NCBI GenBank assembly: GCA_030614785.1
Contig: JAUWTJ010000002.1
Span: forward strand, 62,001-126,000
Reading direction: 5' to 3'
From: Alphaproteobacteria bacterium
Lineage (GTDB): Bacteria > Pseudomonadota > Alphaproteobacteria > M2410
DNA length: 64,000 bases
Of this stretch, positions 51,278 to 61,861 are shown piece by piece (the stretch's first letter is position 1; every line of letters starts with the position of its first letter). A program made the position numbers and the translations under genes. The notes below the pieces were generated by a model. That model worked only from the letters and a program-made list of their open reading frames with translations, did not search any database and was not told where the DNA came from.

Positions 51278-51583
51278 AGAAAACTCCCGTTTCTTCAGCA
51301 ATAGTTGCTGCTATTCATATAAACATATCTTTATGTTATTATTCAACGATTAAGATGCAAATCTCGGAATTGTTGAAGAACTGACGTTTTGAGCCAAATC
51401 GGCAACAATCCCCAGGTTTTTTGCCAGCTGTCCTTTTACCAGCGATCAAATTCTGGTTGAGCAACATCAGCTATGATATTGGTCTATTCGCGCGTTAACC
51501 TGTGAACAAGGGTCACGATGTTAGAGGTTGCTGCGATTACGAGCACTGAGGGAATTGGGAATAAAGGGGGGGTCTGCGAAAAT
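51278..51583. other. Divergent intergenic region between the met regulator and mlaA
   Basis: The 306 bases carry the operator-like palindrome listed separately and an AT-rich segment to about 51360. The rest, towards mlaA, contains GTTAACC at 51493-51499 and no clear gene, terminator or riboswitch. In particular I see no SAM-II or SAH riboswitch. Confidence 0.5.
51316..51337 (-). promoter_or_regulatory. Palindromic operator candidate in front of the met operon
   Basis: AACATATCTTTATGTT (51322-51337) is a perfect inverted repeat with 6-base arms and a 4-base spacer, and the match extends left to CATATAAA at 51316. It lies 39-60 bases before the GTG of the regulator and overlaps plausible -10 sequences (minus-strand TAACAT or TTTATA). 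It resembles the AT-rich SahR palindrome of Alphaproteobacteria as I remember it. Confidence 0.6.
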
Positions 51584-52525
51584 ATGAAGAAGATCCTTGG
51601 CCATTACCACGTGGTTCTGCGGCACTGCGCCCTTGTCGGTGTCATTTTTTCGCTTGGGGCGTGCGCCAGCATGAACGATCCGGATGACCCGGCGGCGCTT
51701 GCCCGCTATGAGGTCAACGACCCTTTTGAAGAATGGAACCGACCGCTCTTTGCCCTAAATATGCTCGCCGATGAGGTAGTCGTTAAACCCGTGGCCGTTG
51801 GCTATACGGCTGTTTTTCCAAAGCCTGTCAGGCGCTCCATTTCCAACTTCATGGACAATCTCACGTCCCCGACAACTTTTGCGAACGACCTGCTGCAATT
51901 TGAGTTCAGCAGAGGTTCTGCGACGTTCACCCGCCTTTTGATCAACACGACTATTGGCGTGGGCGGCCTGTTCGATCCTGCTCGGCATATGGGTATCGAA
52001 GGGCACAAGGAAGATTTCGGGCAGACGCTGGCCGTCTACGGGTTTGGCGAAGGGTTCTACTTTATGGCACCATTGCTCGGCCCCGCCCCGCCGCGCGACC
52101 TGTTTGGTCAACTTGTTGACGCTGCCGTTAATCCGCTGAACTATACAAAAGACGAAGATACGTGGATCATACGCACGAGCCTTTCCGCGTTTGATATGGT
52201 AAACGACCGCGCCGAGAATATAGAAACAATAGAGAATCTTGAACGGACTTCGCTGGACTACTACGCGACGGTCCGCAGTATTTATCGGCAAGATCGGAAT
52301 TCAGAAATCGCCAACGGGCGCGATTTTGACGATATGCCGGACTTTGAATTCGAGCTCGACGACGACTTCGATCTAGAAGAGGATTTCGACTCTGAAGAAG
52401 ATGCGTTCAGCCTGGGAGAGGACGAGAAGATGTTCGAACCGGACGCCGACGAAGGCATATTTGAACTGGGCGACGACGAATACATGTTTAAAGCCGACCA
52501 GGAAGACGCACCGTCAATGCCTTGA
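51584..52525 (+). CDS. mlaA: MlaA (VacJ) family outer-membrane lipoprotein with acidic tail
   Basis: Outer-membrane phospholipid-trafficking lipoprotein that withdraws misplaced lipids from the outer leaflet. The signal (RHCALVGVIFSLGAC) ends in lipobox LGAC. The MlaA core follows, with VNDPFEEWNRPLFALN, SISNFMDNLTSPTTFANDLLQ, GVGGLFDPARHMGI, and EDFGQTLAVYGFGEG. After the core come roughly 75 residues with a very acidic tail (DDDFDLEEDFDSEED and GEDEKMFEPDADEG segments), which is not part of the usual fold. ATG 51584 gives a proper signal peptide, 313 aa in all; the longer frame would put a non-signal stretch first. mlaC follows after 184 bases. Confidence 0.9.
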   Translation: MKKILGHYHVVLRHCALVGVIFSLGACASMNDPDDPAALARYEVNDPFEEWNRPLFALNMLADEVVVKPVAVGYTAVFPKPVRRSISNFMDNLTSPTTFANDLLQFEFSRGSATFTRLLINTTIGVGGLFDPARHMGIEGHKEDFGQTLAVYGFGEGFYFMAPLLGPAPPRDLFGQLVDAAVNPLNYTKDEDTWIIRTSLSAFDMVNDRAENIETIENLERTSLDYYATVRSIYRQDRNSEIANGRDFDDMPDFEFELDDDFDLEEDFDSEEDAFSLGEDEKMFEPDADEGIFELGDDEYMFKADQEDAPSMP

Positions 52526-52709
52526 TTTTTATGGTCTTTGTTGCATTTCAAACAAAGTGCTACCGATACCTTCAATCCGAACAATTATATTAACCTGACA
52601 TTGAGACACAGCTCCTAAGCTCGCCAAAATCCGATTTGTGATGCCGGGATTGCTCTGTCAGTAATGTGGGGCGACCCGCTCCTTGTACCCAGGACGCGTG
52701 AGGCCAGCT

Positions 52710-53381
52710 ATGTTAATTCAATCACTGAGGAGCCCTTTTTCTTCAATTCTGAAAACTGTATTTTCCCGGACATTCCTTTGCGGAATAATGGCGCTGGCGA
52801 TCTCCACGACTGCACAAGCCGCCGGTGGCGACGCTGCTGCAATGGCCTACGTGCAACAAATGTCCGACAAGGGGTACGAAATTCTCAATCAAGAGGACCT
52901 CGACGTCGACCAAAAGGCAAAGGCCTTTCGCGGTCTGGTAAAAGCATCCTTCGACTTTCAGCGCATTGGCATGTTTGCGCTCTCAAAACATCGCCGCCAG
53001 GCAAGCCATGATGAGGTCGCAACCTTCCTCCAGGTCTTTGAGAACTATGCCATCAACATCTACCAATCGCGGCTCGGAGAGTATTCCGGTGAACACCTCG
53101 TTGTCACTGGCTCCACACTTCGCCGGGAATCAGAAACAGCCAGGGAAGTGATTGTCCACAGCGAGGTTGCCTTCGCAGACGGTTCCGCGCCGTGGGAGGT
53201 CAATTGGCGAGTTTTTGCCAGAGATGGCCATTATCAGGTTGTGGATGTTCAGGTTGTCGGCATCTGGATGGCAATGGAGCAGCGCGCCCAGTTTTCCTCG
53301 ATCATTGCGCAGCAAAAAGGAAGTGTTGCCGCGCTTACCGAAATCCTGCAAAAGCATAGCGGTGCGACGGCTGATCTCTAG
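52710..53381 (+). CDS. mlaC: MlaC/Ttg2D-family phospholipid-binding periplasmic protein
   Basis: Periplasmic lipid carrier shuttling phospholipids between MlaA and the inner-membrane MlaFED transporter. The 223-residue protein has a signal peptide ending TTAQAAG, then the fold hallmarks: MSDKGYEILNQEDLDVDQKAKAFRGLV, FDFQRIGMFALSKHRRQAS, FENYAINIYQSRLGEYSGE, and DVQVVGIWMAMEQRAQFSSII. ATG 52710 follows GTGAGG; the TTG at 52683 is not credible. The mlaFED genes are not in the window, so the pair must work with a distant ABC transporter. Confidence 0.9.
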   Translation: MLIQSLRSPFSSILKTVFSRTFLCGIMALAISTTAQAAGGDAAAMAYVQQMSDKGYEILNQEDLDVDQKAKAFRGLVKASFDFQRIGMFALSKHRRQASHDEVATFLQVFENYAINIYQSRLGEYSGEHLVVTGSTLRRESETAREVIVHSEVAFADGSAPWEVNWRVFARDGHYQVVDVQVVGIWMAMEQRAQFSSIIAQQKGSVAALTEILQKHSGATADL

Positions 53382-53444
53382 CTAACCGGAGAATGCTCCG
53401 GCAGAGATATCTGACCCTCGCAACAATGAGCGAGGGAGCGACCA

Positions 53445-54203
53445 ATGGCCATACTCAGCCGCGACGGCATATCAATCTACTACGAAGTTCACGGAACTGG
53501 CCAAACGGTCCTGCTTTCCAACGGATTTTCCGGCTCGACCCAAACCTGGGCGGGACAGATTGGACCTCTGTCGAAAAAGTACCAGGTGATCGTCTGGGAC
53601 ATGCGCGGCCACGGGCAAAGTGATGCACCGGACGACGCAAGTCTCTATACCCGTGACGCCACGATTGGCGACATGCTTGCCCTGCTTGAAGAGGTCGGCG
53701 CCAGCGAGGCTCATATCGGCGGGCATTCTCTTGGCGGCTATCTTTCTATTGAGGCCTACCGGCGTCATCCAGAGATCTTCAAATCACTGCTGCTTCTCAA
53801 TACCGGTCCGGGCTTTAGAAAGGACGAGGCACGCGATGGATGGAATGCGCAGTGTGAAAAGGATGCCGAGAAATTCGAAAAGCGCCATGAGGAACAAATG
53901 GCATTGCCCGAAAGTGAGCGCCGCAAGGGCAGTCACCGCTCGCTTATGGGCGTGGCCCGGGCTGCGCGCGGCATTCTTCCTCAGGATGACGCAAAGGTCA
54001 TCGAGACCCTGCCCCATATTGCGGTCCCCGCTCTCGTCCTTGTCGGCGACCAGGATCACGCCTTCAAGAATGCCGCAGAATACATGAGCATCAAGATCCC
54101 GAAGGCGACGAGCGTTGTTATCAAGGACGCCGGCCACAACGCATCCATGGATCAGCCGAATGCTGTCACCGATGCGGTGCTCGAGTTTCTCGGGACGATC
54201 TGA
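53445..54203 (+). CDS. Alpha/beta-hydrolase fold protein
   Basis: Serine hydrolase of the AB_hydrolase_1 type (252 aa). The oxyanion region is SNGFSGSTQTWAGQIG, the HG-containing WDMRGHGQSDAP follows, the nucleophile elbow is GGHSLGGYLS near residues 92-100, and the acid and histidine lie in LVGDQDHAFK and DAGHNASMDQP. The C-terminal portion before DQDH is a small cap. ATG 53445 has GAGGGAG eight bases upstream. Substrate unknown; esterases, epoxide hydrolases and 3-oxoadipate lactonases share these motifs. It follows mlaC by 63 bases and converges with ettA. Confidence 0.88.
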   Translation: MAILSRDGISIYYEVHGTGQTVLLSNGFSGSTQTWAGQIGPLSKKYQVIVWDMRGHGQSDAPDDASLYTRDATIGDMLALLEEVGASEAHIGGHSLGGYLSIEAYRRHPEIFKSLLLLNTGPGFRKDEARDGWNAQCEKDAEKFEKRHEEQMALPESERRKGSHRSLMGVARAARGILPQDDAKVIETLPHIAVPALVLVGDQDHAFKNAAEYMSIKIPKATSVVIKDAGHNASMDQPNAVTDAVLEFLGTI

Positions 54204-54218
54204 TCGATGTTTTCCTGA

Positions 54219-55895
54219 TCACCGCGAGAACTTCTTGAACTTGATCCGGTGCGGGATATCTGCGGCGGGTCCGAGGCGGCGCTTCTTGTCTTCCTCGTAT
54301 TCCTCGAAGTTGCCTTCGAACCATTCGACATGGCTGTCGCCTTCAAAGGCCAGGATATGCGTGGCGATCCGGTCAAGAAACCAGCGGTCATGGCTGATGA
54401 CAATGGCGCAGCCGGCAAAATCCGAGAGGCCATCTTCGAGCGCCCGAAGTGTATCCACATCCAGATCATTGGTCGGTTCATCAAGGAGCAGCAGGTTGAC
54501 GCCGGATTTCAGCATCTTGGCCAGGTGGACGCGGTTGCGCTCCCCGCCAGAAAGCTGACCCATCTTCTTTTGCTGATCGCCACCCTTGAAATTGAAGTTG
54601 CCGACATAGGCACGGCTGGAGACCTCTCGCTTGCCAAGTTCGATGACATCAAGACCGTCGGAAATCTCCTCCCAAACGGTCTTGTTTTCATCCAGATCAT
54701 CGCGGCTTTGATCCACGTAACCCATGACAACGGTGTCACCAATTTTCAACTCACCGCTATCGGGCGTTTCCTGGCCAATTAACATCCTGAAAAGTGTCGT
54801 CTTACCCGCCCCGTTGGGGCCGATAACACCAACAATGCCGCCTGGCGGCAGAGTGAACGACAGGCCGTCCATCAGAAGTTCGTCGCCAAAACCCTTATTG
54901 AGATCTGTGGCTTTAACAACATCACCGCCAAGGCGCGGCCCCGGCGGAATGACAATCTGGGCTGAATTTATTTTTGCAGCGATGTCCTGATTAAGTAGAT
55001 CATCATAAGAGCTGATACGGGCCTTGGACTTGGCCTGACGCGCGCGAGGCGACGCCTTGATCCATTCCACTTCGCGCGCCAGAGTGCGCTTGCGGCCGTC
55101 TTCCTGCTTGCTCTCCTGTTCAAGGCGCTTTGCCTTTTGTTCAAGCCAGCTGGAGTAATTGCCCTGATACGGAATGCCCTGTCCCCGGTCGAGTTCAAGG
55201 ATCCAGCCGGTGACATTGTCGAGGAAATAGCGGTCATGAGTAACAAGGATGACAGCGCCTTGATAGTCGCGCAGGTAATGCTCAAGCCAGGCTACTGACT
55301 CGGCATCAAGGTGGTTGGTCGGTTCATCAAGCAGGAGCAAGTCCGGCCCCTGAAGCAGAAGTTTGCACAAGGCTACACGGCGCGCTTCGCCTCCCGAAAG
55401 CTTTGTGACATCGGCGTCGCCCGGAGGACAGCGCAGTGCATCCATCGCCATTTCAATTTTCGATTCCAGATCCCAGCCATTGGCTGCGTCGATCTTTTCC
55501 TGGATGTCCGCCTGCTCCATGATGACGGCATTCATTTCATCGTCATCCATGGGCTCTGCGAATTTGAGAGAAATTTCTTCAAACCGATCAAGCCATTCCT
55601 TGACCTCACCGGCGCCTTCCAGAACATTGCCCAGGACATCCTTGGTCGGATCAAGCTGAGGCTCCTGTGCCAGATACCCGACTTTTGCCCCTTCGGCAGG
55701 CCAGGCTTCGCCGTTAAACTCCTTGTCGAGGCCAGCCATGATCTTCAGAAGTGTCGATTTTCCCGAACCGTTAACCCCGACAATGCCGATCTTTGCATCC
55801 GGATAGAAAGACAAATGGATGTCTTTGAGGATCTGTTTGCCTCCGGTGAAAGTCTTCGAGAGGCTTTGCATGTGATAGATGTACTGGGCAGCCAT
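54219..55895 (-). CDS. ettA: Energy-dependent translational throttle protein EttA (ABC-F)
   Basis: Cytosolic ABC-F ATPase that binds the ribosomal E site and tunes translation to energy state. The 558-residue protein has two ABC domains: Walker [17 protein letters not shown] and signature [16 protein letters not shown] in the first, [14 protein letters not shown] and [16 protein letters not shown] in the second, with the Walker B pairs [16 protein letters not shown] and [14 protein letters not shown]. An arm domain and the linker ([19 protein letters not shown] region) lie between. ATG 55895 follows AAGGAGA; the frame upstream of it is not part of the protein. It diverges from sthA. Confidence 0.95.
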   Translation of the reverse strand: MAAQYIYHMQSLSKTFTGGKQILKDIHLSFYPDAKIGIVGVNGSGKSTLLKIMAGLDKEFNGEAWPAEGAKVGYLAQEPQLDPTKDVLGNVLEGAGEVKEWLDRFEEISLKFAEPMDDDEMNAVIMEQADIQEKIDAANGWDLESKIEMAMDALRCPPGDADVTKLSGGEARRVALCKLLLQGPDLLLLDEPTNHLDAESVAWLEHYLRDYQGAVILVTHDRYFLDNVTGWILELDRGQGIPYQGNYSSWLEQKAKRLEQESKQEDGRKRTLAREVEWIKASPRARQAKSKARISSYDDLLNQDIAAKINSAQIVIPPGPRLGGDVVKATDLNKGFGDELLMDGLSFTLPPGGIVGVIGPNGAGKTTLFRMLIGQETPDSGELKIGDTVVMGYVDQSRDDLDENKTVWEEISDGLDVIELGKREVSSRAYVGNFNFKGGDQQKKMGQLSGGERNRVHLAKMLKSGVNLLLLDEPTNDLDVDTLRALEDGLSDFAGCAIVISHDRWFLDRIATHILAFEGDSHVEWFEGNFEEYEEDKKRRLGPAADIPHRIKFKKFSR

Positions 55896-56070
55896 GGGGC
55901 TTTGTTCTCCTTGGGGCAACTGAACGCGCACTTCTATCGAAAGTGCGAGCCTGATGCAAATGGCAACTAAACTGCCCAATTCCCCGGGACTTGCGACGGT
56001 ATTAACCAAATTGAGAGCCCCTGTCAGATAGACTTGGCGCCAGGTAAGTCCTTGCAAGGAACCGAGCATT

Positions 56071-57540
56071 TTGAACCCCGAAGAAACCCACTTTGAGCTG
56101 ATCGTGATCGGCAGCGGTCCAGCCGGGCGCCGTGCTGCGGTGCAGGCGGCCAAGGCGCGCAAAACCGTGCTGGTGGTGGAAAAAGGCCAGAGGGTTGGCG
56201 GCGTCTCGGTTCACACCGGGACAATCCCCTCCAAAACTCTGCGCGAAACGGTTCTCAATCTGTCCGGCTGGCGCGAGCGCGGATTTTACGGTCAGTCCTG
56301 GCGCGCCAAGAATAATATCACGGCTGATGACCTGCTGGACCGCCTCCATAAAACTTTGAACCACGAAGTTGAAATTCTTGAACATCAATTCGCCCGCAAT
56401 CAGGTCAAGACGTTCTGCGGTCAGGCGGCCTTTATCTCGCCGAACGCTATCGAAGTCGTTGATGAGCATTTGAGTATCACGCATTTTACTGCGGACCGTT
56501 TCATCATCTGCGTCGGGACACGGCCCTGGCGCCCTGATTATATCCCGTTTGACGGGGTCAATATTCTCGACAGTGATGAAATTCTCGGATTGAAGACCTT
56601 GCCACATTCTCTGACGGTCATTGGCGCAGGTGTCATCGGGACCGAATATGCGACGATCTTCAGTGCGCTGGATGTCAGCGTCACACTTGTCGATCCGGGT
56701 CGTGAAATCCTGCCCTTTGTCGACCGGGAGCTTATTGACGAGTTTGTCCATGAACTGCGGGACCGGGGCATTCAGATGCGCCTTGGATGCGCGGTCGACA
56801 AGGTAGAGGTCACGGAAGGCGGCCAGGTTCTTACAACGCTTGCAAACAAGCGCTCCATCCGCACCGACATGGCGCTTTATGCAGCGGGTCGCACGGGCTC
56901 GACCGATGATCTCGGCCTGGAGAATTGCGGTCTTGAAGCCATTGAACGCGGCAAGATTTCGGTTGACCAGAAGAGTTTTCAAACCAGCGTCCCGCACATT
57001 TATGCGGTCGGCGATGTGATCGGCTTTCCAAGTCTGGCCTCGACCTCCATGGAACAGGGCCGGATTGCGGCGTGTCACGCCTTTGGGATCGAAGCGCACG
57101 AGCCACCGGCATTTTTCCCCTACGGCATCTATGCTGTTCCGGAGATTTCAACCATCGGCATGACAGAAGAAGAAGTGGTGGAGCGAAACATTCCTTACGA
57201 ATGTGGCATCGCCCGGTTTCGCGAGACGTCACGCGGGCATATTATGGGGCTCAAGTCCGGTTTCCTGAAGATGATATTCTCACTGGAATCGCGGCGGCTT
57301 CTGGGTGTTCACATCGTCGGTGAGGGGGCCACCGAGCTTATCCATATTGGTCAAGCGGTGCTCAATCTTAAGGGCACTCTTGAGTATTTTGTTGAGAACA
57401 CGTTCAATTACCCCACGCTGGCCGAGGGTTACAAGATCGCAGCGCTTGATGCCTGGAACCGGATGCCCAGGGAACAGCCGAGCGCCGCGCCCCTGAAGAA
57501 CCTTCAGGACGAGCTTGAGAGCAAGAAAGCCGCCGGGTAA
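56071..57540 (+). CDS. sthA: Soluble pyridine nucleotide transhydrogenase SthA
   Basis: FAD-dependent, Si-specific NAD(P)+ transhydrogenase that balances NADPH and NADH in the cytosol. The 489-residue protein has the FAD motif [18 protein letters not shown], the segment [17 protein letters not shown] lacking the two redox cysteines of dihydrolipoamide dehydrogenases (hence SthA rather than Lpd), the NAD motif [15 protein letters not shown], and [20 protein letters not shown]. The start is a TTG at 56071 with AAGGA ten bases upstream; no ATG or GTG nearby is in frame. It is followed by a terminator. The missing cysteines are the family norm, not damage. Confidence 0.93.
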   Translation: MNPEETHFELIVIGSGPAGRRAAVQAAKARKTVLVVEKGQRVGGVSVHTGTIPSKTLRETVLNLSGWRERGFYGQSWRAKNNITADDLLDRLHKTLNHEVEILEHQFARNQVKTFCGQAAFISPNAIEVVDEHLSITHFTADRFIICVGTRPWRPDYIPFDGVNILDSDEILGLKTLPHSLTVIGAGVIGTEYATIFSALDVSVTLVDPGREILPFVDRELIDEFVHELRDRGIQMRLGCAVDKVEVTEGGQVLTTLANKRSIRTDMALYAAGRTGSTDDLGLENCGLEAIERGKISVDQKSFQTSVPHIYAVGDVIGFPSLASTSMEQGRIAACHAFGIEAHEPPAFFPYGIYAVPEISTIGMTEEEVVERNIPYECGIARFRETSRGHIMGLKSGFLKMIFSLESRRLLGVHIVGEGATELIHIGQAVLNLKGTLEYFVENTFNYPTLAEGYKIAALDAWNRMPREQPSAAPLKNLQDELESKKAAG

Positions 57541-57572
57541 TTCGCGCGCTTTTTCTCTGCGAAAAAGAAAAA

Positions 57573-57597
57573 AGCCCCGAAGTTTCCCTCGGGGCTC
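57573..57597 (-). terminator. Intrinsic terminator at the sthA/thiolase convergent junction
   Basis: AGCCCCGA (57573-57580) pairs with TCGGGGCT (57590-57597) around a 9-base loop. On the minus strand the stem is followed by a long T-run (A-run on the + strand before 57573), so it best terminates the thiolase transcript. Confidence 0.8.
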
Positions 57598-57621
57598 AAT
57601 TGATTTTGATCGTGTCGGAAT

Positions 57622-58857
57622 CTACATCCGCTCAATGATGATCGCCGGGGCCATGCCGCCCGCAGCGCACATGGTAACCAAACCAAACTGCTTGTCCGCG
57701 CGTTCAAGCTCATCGACCATTGTGCCAATGAGGATCGCGCCGGTCGCGCCGATCGGGTGACCCAGAGCCATGGCGCCGCCATTGACGTTGACCTTTTCAC
57801 GGTCAAGGTCGAGATCACGGATGAACTTCTCAGCAACAACGGAGAACGCCTCGTTGATTTCAAAGAGATCAATCTGATCGAGGGTCATACCAGCTTTGGC
57901 GAGAACCTTTTTGGCAGCCGGAACCGGTGCATTGAGCATCAGTGTCGGGCTGTCACCCATATTCGCCATGGCCACAACGCGGGCGCGCGGCTTATAGCCG
58001 TGGGCCTTTGCGTAGTCCGGTGACATCATCAAAATGGCTGCTGCACCATCAACAACACCGGACGAGTTACCGGCGTGGTGAACGTGGTTGATTTCCAGAT
58101 CCGGATAAACCTGGGCGACCAGCTTGCGGAACGTCGTGCCCTTCTCGTCGAGCTCGTAGTCGGCAATAGCGCCAAAGGAGGCGTTCAGTGCTGCAAGGCC
58201 TTCGCGTGTGGTTTGCGGACGCGGGAACTCTTCGTGATCCAGCGCCAGTGTTCCATCGTCGTGAAAGACGGGGACAAGAGACTTGTCGAAGTGACCGCCC
58301 TTGATGGCCGCATCGGCGCGTTGCTGGCTGACATAGGCCAGGTCATCAAGCGCTTCACGCGGGATGTTCTCCAGCGTGGCGATGGCATCGCCGCATACGC
58401 CCTGGTGGGGCTGCGGATGCAGATCGCGCAAGTGCTCATTGCCGTTGTCCATGAACGGCGACCCGCCCTGCCCCATCTTGCCAAATTGCGACATCATCTC
58501 GGTGCCACCGGCGATGACCATGTCTTCCATGCCGGACATGATATTGGCGGCTGCGATGTTGGCTGTGGTGATGCCCGATCCGCAGAACCGGTCGAGGGTC
58601 ATGCCGCTGGAACGCACGTCGTAGCCTGCGTCAAGAGCAGCCATGCGCCCCAAATCCCCGCCTTGCTGACCGCGCTGGGAACTGGTGCCCCAGACGATAT
58701 CGTCAACTTCTGCGGTGTTAATGTCATTGCGCTTCTGGAGCGCCGCCAAAACGGTTGAACCGAGACGTTGAGGGTGAATTTCCGCCAGCGAGCCCTTGCC
58801 AATCTTGCCGATGCCGCGCGGAGTCCGGCAGACATCAATAATCCATGCTTCTGTCAT
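57622..58857 (-). CDS. Acetyl-CoA C-acyltransferase (thiolase), first copy
   Basis: Thiolase of fatty-acid beta-oxidation or acetoacetyl-CoA formation. The 411-residue protein has the acyl-enzyme cysteine in LDRFCGSGITTANI near residue 92, NEAFSVVAEKF, the histidine motif NVNGGAMALGHPIGATGA, and the second cysteine in TMCAAGGMAPA at the end. ATG 58857 has AGAGGA seven bases upstream; the longer frame upstream is not needed. It is followed downstream by a terminator and preceded by an SDR gene, an obvious operon. Chain-length specificity cannot be read. Confidence 0.93.
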   Translation of the reverse strand: MTEAWIIDVCRTPRGIGKIGKGSLAEIHPQRLGSTVLAALQKRNDINTAEVDDIVWGTSSQRGQQGGDLGRMAALDAGYDVRSSGMTLDRFCGSGITTANIAAANIMSGMEDMVIAGGTEMMSQFGKMGQGGSPFMDNGNEHLRDLHPQPHQGVCGDAIATLENIPREALDDLAYVSQQRADAAIKGGHFDKSLVPVFHDDGTLALDHEEFPRPQTTREGLAALNASFGAIADYELDEKGTTFRKLVAQVYPDLEINHVHHAGNSSGVVDGAAAILMMSPDYAKAHGYKPRARVVAMANMGDSPTLMLNAPVPAAKKVLAKAGMTLDQIDLFEINEAFSVVAEKFIRDLDLDREKVNVNGGAMALGHPIGATGAILIGTMVDELERADKQFGLVTMCAAGGMAPAIIIERM

Positions 58858-58880
58858 GTTGTTTCCTCTTTTTGTTTTTC

Positions 58881-59675
58881 TTACTTCGGCTGCATACGAA
58901 TGCCGCCATCCATGCGGATGCACTCGCCGTTGATGTAATCGTTCGAAACAATGTGCTCGGCGAGGCTGGTAATCTCTTCAGCAAGGCCAAGGCGCTGCGG
59001 ATAGAGGACCTGGCTTGCCAGCGGCTTCAGGAAACCTTCAATTTCCGGTGTCATTTCTTCTGCACCGCCCATCAGAAGCGGTGTTGCAATGAGACCTGGA
59101 ACGATTGTGTTGCAGCGAATACCGAGAACCGCGAGGTCACGGGCGATTGGCAGGGTCATGCCAACAACACCGCCCTTGGAGGCCGAATAGGCTGCCTGGC
59201 CGATTTGGCCTTCGTAGGCCGCAACAGAGGCCGTGTTGATGATCACACCGCGCCCGCCGTAATTGTCGTAGGGCTCATTTTTCGACATTTGCTCGGCGCA
59301 GAGGCGCGTCACATCAAAAGTACCGATCAGGTTGATGTCGATGATCCTTTTAAAGGCATCAAGCGGGAACGGCCCCTTCTTGCCCATGGTCCGGGCGGCG
59401 TTGCCTGTCCCGGCGTAGTTGCAGCAAACATGAATGGCACCAAAGGCTTCCATGGTAGCGGCAATGCCCGCTGCAACGGTTTCTGTCTTGGTGACGTCGA
59501 CATTGCAGAAAATGGCGTTTTCGCTGCCGACTTCGGCGATGACCTTGTTGGCCTTTTCCTCGTTGAAGTCAAAAATTGCGCATTTTGCGCCTTTTTCAAC
59601 AAAACGGCGGACTGTGGCCCGGCCCATTCCTGATGCACCGCCAGTGATGACCGCGACTTTTCCAGCTAAATCCAT
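58881..59675 (-). CDS. SDR oxidoreductase, 3-hydroxyacyl-CoA dehydrogenase-like
   Basis: Classical NAD-linked SDR (264 aa) with ITGGASGMGRATVRRF near the N-terminus, CCNYAGTGNAARTM, the catalytic NTASVAAYEGQIGQAAYSAS then K (YSASK), and IVPGLIATPLLMG. Sequence and setting resemble the type 2 3-hydroxyacyl-CoA dehydrogenase (HSD17B10-like) family. ATG 59675 has GAGGAGGG five bases upstream. The thiolase starts 23 bases after its stop, so the pair would oxidise 3-hydroxyacyl-CoA and then cleave the ketoacyl product; this is inference. Confidence 0.9.
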   Translation of the reverse strand: MDLAGKVAVITGGASGMGRATVRRFVEKGAKCAIFDFNEEKANKVIAEVGSENAIFCNVDVTKTETVAAGIAATMEAFGAIHVCCNYAGTGNAARTMGKKGPFPLDAFKRIIDINLIGTFDVTRLCAEQMSKNEPYDNYGGRGVIINTASVAAYEGQIGQAAYSASKGGVVGMTLPIARDLAVLGIRCNTIVPGLIATPLLMGGAEEMTPEIEGFLKPLASQVLYPQRLGLAEEITSLAEHIVSNDYINGECIRMDGGIRMQPK

Positions 59676-59816
59676 TTGTTCCCTCCTCAAGGACTTTAAT
59701 TTTGTTCTTATTGAAACGGAAAGTATGAGGCATCCTAATCGCCCTGTGAGCGAGGATCAATTGCTGATTTTGCCTGCCTGGAGGCCGTACTTTTGCTCAA
59801 AGCGCACTCTTGATGA

Positions 59817-59847
59817 CGGAATCGCGATTCCGGGCTGGCCAGCCCGG
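59817..59847. repeat. Two overlapping perfect palindromes between divergent acyl-CoA genes
   Basis: CGGAATCGCGATTCCG (59817-59832) and CCGGGCTGGCCAGCCCGG (59830-59847) are perfect dyads of 16 and 18 bases sharing CCG. They lie in the 250-base space between the SDR operon (-) and the second thiolase (+), about 79 bases before the latter. The second dyad is followed by CTTTT and could form a hairpin; the first is a symmetric operator shape. Confidence 0.7.
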
Positions 59848-59925
59848 CTTTTGGTCGATAATCTGCCCCCGTGAAATCAGGAACCAAAAAACAATAATTC
59901 AATAACCTTCCAGAGAGGGACCATT

Positions 59926-61107
<1,182 letters not shown>

Positions 61108-61132
61108 GTCGAATTTTCATTCTGATATTGAC

Positions 61133-61165
61133 ACGGCCGGTGAGAAATCACCGGCCGTTTTTTTT
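61133..61165 (+). terminator. Strong intrinsic terminator after the second thiolase
   Basis: ACGGCCGGTGA (61133-61143) pairs perfectly with TCACCGGCCGT (61148-61158) across a GAAA tetraloop, followed by eight T. It lies 26 bases after the stop codon. Confidence 0.95.
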
Positions 61166-61246
61166 CAAGCCGTGCGCCCGACTAAAATGCGGCTACATCA
61201 TTCGCGCAAATCCACGCCAGGGGAAACATCACGGACCCAAATCGCT

Positions 61247-61654
61247 TCACTCGTCAACGATTGCGATGTTGATCCCGTAACTCGGCTTACCACCCCTTGC
61301 GTCCCCACCCGTAATCTCTGTCACCACAGCAAGGAGTCCATCTCGCTCATCGGCAAGATTCACAAACTCCTCCGCCCGTTCTAGCGTGAGGTAACCGACC
61401 TGCCTTCCCTTGCTGGCCAACACCTTCAGCGCGTTTGCGTCAGCAGGATTGTCTCTCTCATGCACAAGCATCAGGAGATCACCTCTTCGCAACTTCGAGG
61501 CTATCTTCTGACGGCTAGTCCCGTTCTCGTTTTCTCGGGATACGCCAACCACCTTCGTCAGCGCCAGTATTTCGGAGTCGGAATTCACATTCCGCTCTGA
61601 CCCAGGCATTGTCTGCATTGCAGACGGCACGAGCCACTTTTGAAGCCATCCCAT
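61247..61654 (-). CDS. HIRAN-domain protein
   Basis: A 135-residue protein with a HIRAN-type core: LTKVVGVSRENENGTSRQKIASKL, then LLMLVHERDNPADANALKVL, then GRQVGYLTLERAEEFVNLAD. In other proteins HIRAN domains bind DNA 3' ends or damaged forks (as in Rad5/HLTF); bacterial stand-alone versions are of unknown role. The N-terminal 30 residues are unstructured or a helix (MGWLQKWLVPSAMQTMP). ATG 61654 has GGAGG five bases before it; the GTG at 61660 is too close to that site. No partner gene is linked. Confidence 0.75.
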   Translation of the reverse strand: MGWLQKWLVPSAMQTMPGSERNVNSDSEILALTKVVGVSRENENGTSRQKIASKLRRGDLLMLVHERDNPADANALKVLASKGRQVGYLTLERAEEFVNLADERDGLLAVVTEITGGDARGGKPSYGINIAIVDE

Positions 61655-61861
61655 AACCACCTCCGAGGTTGAGTATGGCTATGATGTTACCTTTCATGAA
61701 GCACAACTACAAGTACAGGCCAACACAAGGCGTACGCCGCGCCCCTTCGAGAACCTGGCCAGCATTGTCGAAGAGACCTGGATCAATCTCGAGTTTTCCC
61801 GAGTTGTGAGAAGATCCCCGACTCCTTCCTGTGGGCGGCCGAGGATGACAATGGAGGATGA

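Noticed and set aside
51302-51520. SAM-II or SAH riboswitch before the methionine operon
   Set aside because: No matching conserved helices or pseudoknot sequence recognised; the region is AT-rich with a protein-operator-like palindrome.
56002-57099. 365-codon minus-strand frame opposite sthA
   Set aside because: Shadow of sthA, which has clear FAD and NAD motifs.
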